This document shows positions 7,805 to 14,516 of a stretch of 35,378 nt of DNA, in pieces. Every line of letters begins with the position of its first letter. Position 1 is the stretch's first letter. The DNA lies in the NCBI GenBank assembly GCA_039810485.1, contig JBDHXA010000026.1, positions 1 through 35,378 of the forward strand, given 5' to 3'. This DNA comes from JADZAA01 sp039810485 (GTDB lineage: Bacteria; Bacteroidota; Ignavibacteria; Kapaibacteriales; UBA961). Below the pieces are notes generated by a model that was not told the origin of the DNA, ran no database searches, and saw only the letters and a list, made by a program, of their open reading frames with translations. The position numbers and the translations under genes are program-made.

Positions 7805-8757
7805 CGTCCTATTCCAGCAAGAATTTCACTGATAACGGCTTGCGCCGCCCATACGCGATTGCCCGCCTGCTGAATAATGCGCGAATATGGACTGTCGAGA
7901 GCGTCATCGGCTATTTCTACATTGCGGCGCGTGGGAAGGCAATGAAGCAATGCGCCATTATTCGTCAGATCCATTTTTTTCTTCGTTATCATCCATTGTT
8001 CATCGTGGCAGAGCACAGCGCCATAATTTGTGCAGGAAGACCAATTTTTTGCGTACACAACATCGGCTTCAGCCAACGCTTCGTTTTGTTGATATACAAC
8101 GGGAATATCTTGTATAAATTCATGTGCAAGTTCATATCCTTGCGGATGTGCGACGATGATATCAGCACCGTACAAACGCGCCCATTCTAAAAATGAGTTT
8201 GCCACTGCCTGCGGCAAAGCTTTTGGATGAGGTGCCCACGTGAGTGCAATTTTCGGTTTGCGCTTTTCCATAATTTCTCTAATCGTCATCATATCTGCCA
8301 GCGACTGCAAAGGATGTCGTATTGCCGATTCCAAACTAATTGTTGGCCGTCCGGAATACTGCTCTATTTTCAAAATTATTTCATCGCGATAATCCTGCTC
8401 TCTATCGGCTAAATCAGCAAATGCGCGCACAGCGAGCACATCGCAGTATTCTCCAATCACAGCCGCGCCTTCTTTTATATGCTCTGCCGTCTTGCCATTC
8501 ATAATTGCGCCGTCTTGGAATTCAATTTTCCAACTTTCAGCGCCTGAATTTACCGTAATAATATTTAATCCAAGATTTTGCGCCGCTTTTTGAGAGCTTA
8601 GCCGCGTTCTCAAGCTCGGATTAAAAAAAATCAAACCGATGGTCTTGTGCTTGCCTATTAGTTCATCGCAAAAAGGGTTATGCTTATAGGCAAGAGCTTT
8701 GTCTATTAATCTATGAATATCGGGAACATCATCAACGCTGATAAATCGTTTGAGCAT
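7801..8757 (-). CDS. argF': N-acylornithine carbamoyltransferase (ArgF')
   Basis: This enzyme transfers a carbamoyl group to N-acetyl- or N-succinyl-ornithine and is the Bacteroidota counterpart of ArgF. The carbamoyl-phosphate loop FFNPSLRTR is at 44-52, HPLQSLAD at 148-155 and HCLP at 272-275. The segment WKIEFQDG..MNGKTAEHIKE (76-96) aligns with the acylornithine branch rather than ordinary ornithine transcarbamylase. At the residue that separates acetyl- from succinyl-ornithine enzymes (Glu in Xanthomonas, Pro in Bacteroides fragilis, by my alignment) this protein has Ala91, so the acyl group is uncertain. It follows argC by 23 bases. Confidence 0.92.
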   Translation of the reverse strand: MLKRFISVDDVPDIHRLIDKALAYKHNPFCDELIGKHKTIGLIFFNPSLRTRLSSQKAAQNLGLNIITVNSGAESWKIEFQDGAIMNGKTAEHIKEGAAVIGEYCDVLAVRAFADLADREQDYRDEIILKIEQYSGRPTISLESAIRHPLQSLADMMTIREIMEKRKPKIALTWAPHPKALPQAVANSFLEWARLYGADIIVAHPQGYELAHEFIQDIPVVYQQNEALAEADVVYAKNWSSCTNYGAVLCHDEQWMITKKKMDLTNNGALLHCLPTRRNVEIADDALDSPYSRIIQQAGNRVWAAQAVISEILAGIGR

Positions 8758-8780
8758 AATGCATTGTAAATTAGTGAAAA

Positions 8781-9767
8781 TTAAAATCCAGATGGTTTTA
8801 GCAGCAAACCGGCAGTTTCGGGAAATTCAAAAAGGATGTTCATATTTTGAATTGCCTGTCCTGATGCTCCCTTGATGAGGTTGTCAATGACACTTGCAAT
8901 TACAGTCATGCCTTTGTGAGTTTCCATGCCGATTATGCATTTATTTGTCTGAACAGCCATTTTCAAATCAGGCAATCCTTCTTGAAGTATTGTAACAAAT
9001 GGATGCTGGCTATAGAATTCTGTGAATAAATCCACAAGCTGTGAAGGTTGCAGATTTGTTTTGGTTACAATGGATGCGTGAATTCCACGTGTAAAATTTC
9101 CTCGAATCGGAATAAAATATATGGGAGAAATTTCTGACTTACAAACTTGTTGCAACGAAAATTCAATTTCGCGCAAATGCTGATGTTGGAATGGCTTATA
9201 TATCTGCACATTCTGCGAGCGCCATGAGAAGTGAGAGGATGCCGAAAGTGTCTGCCCTGCTCCTGTTGAGCCGGTAATTGCCGTAATGTGCATATCGGAA
9301 TGTAACATACGCTTTTGAGCAAGCGGTAGCAGTGCAAGCTGAATTGCCGTTGCAAAGCAGCCCGGATTTGCTATATGTTTTTTTTTTGCGCGAATATCGT
9401 CGCGATACAATTCAGGAAGCCCGTAGATAAAATTATCATTGTCGGAATATCGGAAATCTTGGCTTAAGTCAATTATTCTTGTTCGACTCGATATTGGATT
9501 ATTGACGACCCAATCTCTCGATTGCCCATGCCCAAGGCATAACAGCAGTACATCGCAGTCGTCTTGCATTGATGCTTCAAACAGAAGATCAGTTTCGCCT
9601 ACGAGGTCTTTATGCACAGAAAAAACATATTTTCCTGCGTTGCTGACGCTTTGCGCGAAAGCTATGTCAACGTGAGGATGACGAAGCAATATTCGAAGAG
9701 CTTCGCCTGCGGCATAACCAGCTCCACCAATAATGCCTATACGTATTTTCGAATGTTCAACCGACAT
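8781..9767 (-). CDS. argC: N-acetyl-gamma-glutamyl-phosphate reductase
   Basis: ArgC reduces N-acylglutamyl phosphate to the semialdehyde using NADPH. The 328-residue protein has the dinucleotide-binding GIIGGAGYAAGEALRIL (11-27), the catalytic cysteine in NPGCFATA (Cys137) and the TGSTGAG loop of the type 1 family. The start overlaps the end of argG by 11 bases. In many Bacteroidota argD follows argC; here argF' follows directly. Confidence 0.96.
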   Translation of the reverse strand: MSVEHSKIRIGIIGGAGYAAGEALRILLRHPHVDIAFAQSVSNAGKYVFSVHKDLVGETDLLFEASMQDDCDVLLLCLGHGQSRDWVVNNPISSRTRIIDLSQDFRYSDNDNFIYGLPELYRDDIRAKKKHIANPGCFATAIQLALLPLAQKRMLHSDMHITAITGSTGAGQTLSASSHFSWRSQNVQIYKPFQHQHLREIEFSLQQVCKSEISPIYFIPIRGNFTRGIHASIVTKTNLQPSQLVDLFTEFYSQHPFVTILQEGLPDLKMAVQTNKCIIGMETHKGMTVIASVIDNLIKGASGQAIQNMNILFEFPETAGLLLKPSGF

Positions 9768-11523
9768 TATCAGTTCCGTTCACTGCAAAAAACATCATGG
9801 ATTGATTTGAGGCGATTTTAGCATATCCGCGCACATCATCGCCAGTCCAAGCGGAATTTGTTTCTCCGTATTTTCCGAAGCGCGAATTCATTAGGTCGTG
9901 CTCTGATTGTATACCCACAACGTGAAATCTATAAGGCGCTATCTGCAAAACAACTGTTCCAGAAACTGTTTCCTGAGAATGTAGCAGCAATTCTTCGATA
10001 TCGCGCATTGCAGGTTCTAAAAATTGACCTTCATGAAGCAAAGAGCCGTAATGCGCTGCAATAGAATCTTTAACCGCTAATTGTTGTTTGGTTAATGTGT
10101 GTTTTTCAAGTGCGTGATGTGCTTTGATAATGACAAGTGGCGCGGCAGCTTCGAACCCGACGCGACCTTTTAGTCCAATAATTGTATCGCCGACATGTAT
10201 ATCGCGGCCAATTCCGAAGGGTTGGGCAATCTCAGCTACTTTTTTAATAGCTTCTATAGGGTTAGCGTAACCTATGCCATTGACTTTGACAAGCTCTCCT
10301 CGATTAAAGGCAAGCTCAATTATTTCGGGTTCGCTTTTGGTTACAGCAGACGGAAAAGCCGTTTCAGGCAAAAACTTGTCGGAAGTTAATGTTTCTTTTC
10401 CGCCTACAGTTGTGCCCCAAAGCCCTTTGTTAATGGAATACAAAGCTTTTTCCCAATTTTGGATATAACCGCGAGACGACAGATACGCAATCTCATCTTC
10501 GCGTGAAAGTTTATTGTCGCGGATCGGGGTCAGCACAGGCGTTCCCGGTAAAAGAATATTGAACATTACATCGAAGCGCACTTGATCATTACCCGCGCCT
10601 GTAGAGCCATGCGCCACATAATCGGCGTTTATTGATCGCGCATAGCCAGCAATGGACATTGCTTGAAACACACGCTCAGCACTTACCGAAAGAGGATATG
10701 TATTATTGCGCAGAATATTGCCAAAAATTAGAAAGCGTAGGCATCGGTGATAAAAATTCGCAGTTTCATCAAGCAATACATGCGTCTTAGCGCCAAGTTC
10801 TTTTGCTTTGCTCTCAATCTCCAACAGCTCTTCATCAGTAAAGCCGCCGGTGTTTACAATTACAGTATGTACAGCGTATTTTTTTTCGTCAGCAAATAAT
10901 TTTACACAATAGGAAGTGTCGAGGCCGCCGCTGAATGCCAATACAACTGTTTGTTTTGTTTCTTCTTGACGCAGTTCATCTGGATCGTACAGCATACCTG
11001 TGCACAAACACATGCGATGATCAGTTCTTTTAAGAATATCGTAGTTTGGACAGCTTTGGCAGCCCTTCCAAAATTCCTCATCGTTGGTTAATTCTGAAAA
11101 TGGAACGGGAATATAACCCAGCTCCGTATTAATTTTCATGACGGCATGACTAGTTGTAATGCCAAACAATTTAGCGTCGTGATAAAGTTCTCTCGAAAGA
11201 GCGAACGCACATTGCTTAATTTTTTTTGCAAGTCCGGAGCGTCGATATTCTGGCGCGACTATCAGCCCGGAATTTGCCACATATTGCTTATTGCTCCACG
11301 TTTCTATGTAGCAAAATCCAGCAAATCGCTCTTCGCTTGTTTGAGAGTTCCTGCATAGCGCAATAATCGCTTTGCCTTCGCTCATTTTTTTGTTAATATA
11401 TTCCGGCTGTCGTTTAGCAATGCCGGTGCCGCGAGCTTGGGCGGCATTTTCAATAGTTTCGCAAATTATCTCAGAATATTGCGTATGTTCGCTTCCTGCA
11501 ACAAGTACAATAAATTCATCCAT
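9757..11523 (-). CDS. argG: GNAT acetyltransferase-argininosuccinate synthase fusion
   Basis: One 588-residue frame holds two enzymes. Residues about 1-175 form a GNAT acetyltransferase with the acetyl-CoA loop APEYRRSGLAKKI (90-102). They match the stand-alone GNAT protein that commonly precedes argG in Bacteroidota and is a candidate N-acylglutamate synthase. Residues about 190-588 are argininosuccinate synthase, with the ATP pyrophosphatase loop AFSGGLDTS (196-204) and a normal length near 400. It joins citrulline and aspartate. The junction carries four cysteines, C155-x2-C158 and C172-x-C174, which may bind a metal or sense redox state. It is the first gene of the arginine operon. That the GNAT domain serves arginine synthesis is inference. 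Confidence 0.93.
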   Translation of the reverse strand: MDEFIVLVAGSEHTQYSEIICETIENAAQARGTGIAKRQPEYINKKMSEGKAIIALCRNSQTSEERFAGFCYIETWSNKQYVANSGLIVAPEYRRSGLAKKIKQCAFALSRELYHDAKLFGITTSHAVMKINTELGYIPVPFSELTNDEEFWKGCQSCPNYDILKRTDHRMCLCTGMLYDPDELRQEETKQTVVLAFSGGLDTSYCVKLFADEKKYAVHTVIVNTGGFTDEELLEIESKAKELGAKTHVLLDETANFYHRCLRFLIFGNILRNNTYPLSVSAERVFQAMSIAGYARSINADYVAHGSTGAGNDQVRFDVMFNILLPGTPVLTPIRDNKLSREDEIAYLSSRGYIQNWEKALYSINKGLWGTTVGGKETLTSDKFLPETAFPSAVTKSEPEIIELAFNRGELVKVNGIGYANPIEAIKKVAEIAQPFGIGRDIHVGDTIIGLKGRVGFEAAAPLVIIKAHHALEKHTLTKQQLAVKDSIAAHYGSLLHEGQFLEPAMRDIEELLLHSQETVSGTVVLQIAPYRFHVVGIQSEHDLMNSRFGKYGETNSAWTGDDVRGYAKIASNQSMMFFAVNGTDNVG

Positions 11524-11884
11524 TGGCGTTGTCAGATACTCCCTTAATAATTAATGAACATTTTGTTATATTGCAGAGTAAAACAGAGCAAAGAAAGTAC
11601 AAGCTATTTCCTCGTTTGACCGCAATAAATATCAAAATATGAACAGATAAGATTGCAAAAATACTATGACATGCCGGCAAAATCAGCGATTATGTCAGTA
11701 TTTTCATTGTGCGTCTGTTAAGTTGTTACAAAAGTGATCTAACAAAACGAAATGACAGATTATGATTGAGTGATTTACTGATAAAAGATAAAAATTCATA
11801 CATTCAAAATGACAGGCAAACATTGCACGTCAAAGACCTTAAATTTAGTTTGTCGAATGTATTTTACCTTTTATCAGCAATACT
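11524..11884. promoter_or_regulatory. 361-bp divergent intergenic region, arginine operon / lipoprotein
   Basis: This is the only gap of more than 300 bases, and I see no convincing gene in it. It must hold the promoter of the leftward arginine operon and that of the rightward lipoprotein gene. A short palindrome TTAATAATTAA lies at 11544-11554, close to the argG start, and could be an operator. I found no clear ArgR-type box. A frame starting at 11766 only shadows the lipoprotein gene. Confidence 0.4.
11565..11592 (-). promoter_or_regulatory. Candidate promoter of the arginine operon
   Basis: On the minus strand TTTG (11589-11592) is followed after 18 bases by TATAAC (11565-11570). The -33 element and spacing suit the Bacteroidota sigma factor; the -7 box TAnnTTTG is only partly matched. 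It would give a leader of about 35 bases before the argG ATG at 11523. Confidence 0.3.
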
Positions 11885-13207
11885 ATGCACCGATTTGCTG
11901 CTTATGTTCTCTTATGCATATTTTTGGTTGGATGCCTATCGGTGCAGGATCGCCTGCGAAATGCAGAAAGTGATGGTAGATATGTTGACGCTTTTTGGAT
12001 TAGCGTAGAGTATTTCAATCGGGAACATACATCAGACGCTCGCAATGCGATGGAACGCAATGCAAATATCAGCTTCGAACGTTTGCTGCAAAACGCCGAA
12101 TCACATATTAACAATAATCGTTTTGCTGATGCCTATGATTTATTTGACAATGAAGGCGTTAATAATATACAATCAATTGTGACTGTTGCAGAAAGCCACG
12201 ATGTGCGCATACTCAAGCGCGAGCGTTTCGAGACAGTAAAGTCTTATGCAGATACCAGATTAGAACCATATTATAAAGAAACTATAAAGATATTTGAAAA
12301 AGGAAATTTTAAAGACGCTTTGTATAGATTTGCCCAGATGCGCGGTTTAAGAGAATCTGACCACTATGCGCAGATTTGTAAAAATGAAATCCAATATTCA
12401 CTTGCAATGTCCGAATACAATGCGGGCAATTTTAGAAAAGCATATATTGCATTCGATAAACTTCCATCAGATTTTAAAGATGCTGCAGCCATGCGTCGAA
12501 GTTCGTATAATCGGTCTAAAATAGTTGTGGCACTTTATAATTTTACAGGTGATGACAAGCAAATAATTAAAAGTACTATAGCTAAAGTTCTGGCCGATGA
12601 GCCATTTATTGAGATTATGCAAATGAATTCTAATTACTATGGAAACATAATAGGCATTTCGAATGAAAATACTGGAATTATTATAATTGCAGGTGCTATC
12701 TCAACTAATGTCAACGGCCCTACAAATTCGATGAAAAATATGCTCGCAGATGCATGGATTATAACCGGTGAGACACAAACCGTAAAATTTAAAAATGGCG
12801 GTAATGGCTACAAACGGCTTGCCAAGCAGCTCTCATATTCAATAAATGAAATGCAAGCATCTGTCAAAATGAAGATAGATTATCAAGTTATTGATGGCAA
12901 AACAATGCAATCTATTCTAACTAATTCTCGCAAAAACGAGAGCTCCGACCGCCAAACTGCGTATTTGCACAATTCCCAATATTCGCCTGAATTATTCACT
13001 GTTCAAAATCCTGTAAACGACACATTGAATTTTCCGATTACACAATGGCAGCCAAGCAAAGAAGATCAAAAATTTCAAAAAAATTTTACAGGTGACAATA
13101 AATTGATCAGTACTGAAAAACTGTTAAATAATGCGTATGACGACATCCGTTTTGACATAGCGCGAGAAATTCGACAGATCATAGGAAATCGGTTGTCAGA
13201 ACAATAA
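11885..13207 (+). CDS. Lipoprotein with TPR-like helical region, function unknown
   Basis: This 440-residue protein starts with a lipoprotein signal peptide: a hydrophobic run and a lipobox LVGC ending at Cys17, so the mature protein should be anchored in a membrane facing the periplasm or surface. Residues about 45-215 form repeated helical pairs (NNRFADAYDLF, KGNFKDALYRF, AGNFRKAYIAF) resembling degenerate TPR units spaced irregularly. Residues about 220-345 look like a mixed alpha/beta domain. The last 100 residues are polar and Asn/Gln-rich. I do not recognise a named family. The ATG at 11885 is chosen because it gives the complete signal peptide. No obvious partner is adjacent; a hairpin lies between it and the next gene. 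Confidence 0.82.
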   Translation: MHRFAAYVLLCIFLVGCLSVQDRLRNAESDGRYVDAFWISVEYFNREHTSDARNAMERNANISFERLLQNAESHINNNRFADAYDLFDNEGVNNIQSIVTVAESHDVRILKRERFETVKSYADTRLEPYYKETIKIFEKGNFKDALYRFAQMRGLRESDHYAQICKNEIQYSLAMSEYNAGNFRKAYIAFDKLPSDFKDAAAMRRSSYNRSKIVVALYNFTGDDKQIIKSTIAKVLADEPFIEIMQMNSNYYGNIIGISNENTGIIIIAGAISTNVNGPTNSMKNMLADAWIITGETQTVKFKNGGNGYKRLAKQLSYSINEMQASVKMKIDYQVIDGKTMQSILTNSRKNESSDRQTAYLHNSQYSPELFTVQNPVNDTLNFPITQWQPSKEDQKFQKNFTGDNKLISTEKLLNNAYDDIRFDIAREIRQIIGNRLSEQ

Positions 13208-13330
13208 ATATTTTCAAAAATAAAATTGCGTTATCACGAAAGATCACAATCAATGTTCATATTCGGGGTAAAATGCAATTGTATCTTAACACATATATCA
13301 TGTATTTTGTATTGGTCAAGCAAAGATTGT

Positions 13331-13344
13331 AGCTTTGCAAAGCT
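13331..13344. repeat. 14-bp perfect palindrome
   Basis: AGCTTTGCAAAGCT reads the same on both strands. It lies in the 230-base gap between the lipoprotein gene and the 81-residue gene, about 95 bases before the latter. Its perfect dyad symmetry without a loop suits a protein-binding operator better than a terminator. Confidence 0.45.
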
Positions 13345-13372
13345 GTATCACTCTGCAAGTTAGGACAAGAAG

Positions 13373-13403
13373 AAAAATACTTATAATTAAATCAAGTATT
13401 TTT
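13373..13403. terminator. 10-bp inverted repeat, terminator or leader hairpin
   Basis: AAAAATACTT (13373-13382) and AAGTATTTTT (13394-13403) are perfect complements around an 11-base loop. The stem is AT-rich, with a run of T at its 3' side as in a weak intrinsic terminator. It lies 166 bases after the lipoprotein stop and 34 bases before the next start, so it could instead be in the leader of the 81-residue gene. Confidence 0.4.
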
Positions 13404-13437
13404 AAGTGTCATTATAAATTATTTAATATTATTCACT

Positions 13438-13683
13438 ATGAAACAAAAGCACGATAAAATAGCAAAAGAAGATCGCCCTATAGCTGGTAAAAACTATGAA
13501 TTGCATGTTGAAGGACGTCCGATGTTTGAAGCTCAAGTTACAGAATATAAAGGCGGATGTTGGATTCACTTAAAAATTAACAAGCCGCTCGACGATCAAT
13601 ATGTCAATGTATATAAAGCGGGCGATGAGTTCAAATCTCGCGTTGCAGCTTATGAATTCTATCCTGTCGAACCGGACAATTAA
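13438..13683 (+). CDS. Small hypothetical protein, 81 residues
   Basis: This is a charged, soluble protein with no signal peptide or membrane segment. It starts MKQKHDKIAKED and ends with an acidic tail. Alternating hydrophobic residues between about 20 and 75 suggest a small beta barrel or sheet; a segment reading YELHVEGRPMFEAQVTEYK is visible. I do not recognise the family. Its stop is 11 bases before the DUF457 gene on the same strand, so the two are probably co-transcribed. Codon use resembles that of its neighbours, which supports it being real. Confidence 0.65.
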   Translation: MKQKHDKIAKEDRPIAGKNYELHVEGRPMFEAQVTEYKGGCWIHLKINKPLDDQYVNVYKAGDEFKSRVAAYEFYPVEPDN

Positions 13684-13694
13684 TCCTCTTTCAT

Positions 13695-14339
13695 ATGGGG
13701 AATTTTGGACATCATGCAGCCGGTTCGATAGCATCCGGAGCTGTAGTTAGCGCCGCAGCTTATTATGGCTTGCAAAGCTCTGTTGCCGATGCAGCAGCCG
13801 GCGGTTTGCTGTGCGCTTTAAGTGGTTTGATTCCCGATATTGACAGTCCAGTAAGTCGTCCTTCCGACATTATTGCCAATTTTGCCAGCGTATTAGCTCC
13901 TATTTTCATTTTGCAATCGCTCGATGCTTCAGAATACTCGACATCTGTGCTGTTAATTATTGCTTTTACATTGTATGTTGCTGTGCGATATGGATTAAGA
14001 GCAGTTGTATCGCGAATGACGGCGCATCGCGGAATGATTCATAGCATTCCATCGGCAATTATTTGGGGAGCTTTTGTATTTTTAGCCTTCAGACGCTCTC
14101 CATTTATGGTTAAAAATATAATGGCAGCTTCAGCAGCAATTGGTTTTTTCGTGCATTTGCTTATAGATGAAATGTTTTCTCTTGTTGACATTTCAGGCGG
14201 AAAGATTACGCCTAAATCAAGCTCTGGCACCGCGCTAAAATTTTTTGGACATTCAACTATTGCAAATATATTTACCTATTCATTGCTTGCCGCTGTATTG
14301 TACCTTTGCGCAAAATCATCAGGATTTATTGGGAAATAA
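13695..14339 (+). CDS. DUF457 / YdjM-family membrane-bound putative metal-dependent hydrolase
   Basis: The 214-residue membrane protein has about five hydrophobic segments. It carries the conserved family residues: N-terminal GHHAAG (4-9), a GLIPDIDSP loop (about 44-52), TAHRGMIHS (about 109-117) and a later FFVHLLIDE. These His and Asp residues are thought to bind metal at the membrane face. The E. coli homologue YdjM is SOS-regulated, but its reaction is unknown. I see no LexA-type box here. It is likely co-transcribed with the small gene just upstream. Confidence 0.85.
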   Translation: MGNFGHHAAGSIASGAVVSAAAYYGLQSSVADAAAGGLLCALSGLIPDIDSPVSRPSDIIANFASVLAPIFILQSLDASEYSTSVLLIIAFTLYVAVRYGLRAVVSRMTAHRGMIHSIPSAIIWGAFVFLAFRRSPFMVKNIMAASAAIGFFVHLLIDEMFSLVDISGGKITPKSSSGTALKFFGHSTIANIFTYSLLAAVLYLCAKSSGFIGK

Positions 14340-14341
14340 TA

Positions 14342-14381
14342 AAACAACTTAAATATAAATGATAAGGATTAACAGTTGTTT
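14342..14381. terminator. Weak inverted repeat after the DUF457 gene
   Basis: AAACAACT (14342-14349) and AGTTGTTT (14374-14381) are complementary across a 24-base loop, just 3 bases after the gene's stop codon. The long loop makes it a weak terminator at best. The rest of the 177-base gap before the Lon-like gene is AT-rich with nothing else I can name. Confidence 0.25.
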
Positions 14382-14516
14382 CCTATTTATCTCGTCAATA
14401 TTGCTTCTGAAAATATCAGTTTTAACAATATGCCGAGGCCAAACAGCAATAAAATGCTGAATAGCCGCTGAAAGATAATTTACTGATATAATATTAATAT
14501 TTATGGAATTGCTATT

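Noticed and set aside
11524..11884. ArgR operator boxes ahead of the arginine operon
   Set aside because: I looked for TNTGAATWWWWATTCANW-like dyads and found none convincing.
11766..12008. 80-residue open frame overlapping the start of the lipoprotein gene
   Set aside because: It runs in a different frame through the signal-peptide region; the lipoprotein frame gives a proper signal peptide and a 440-residue protein.
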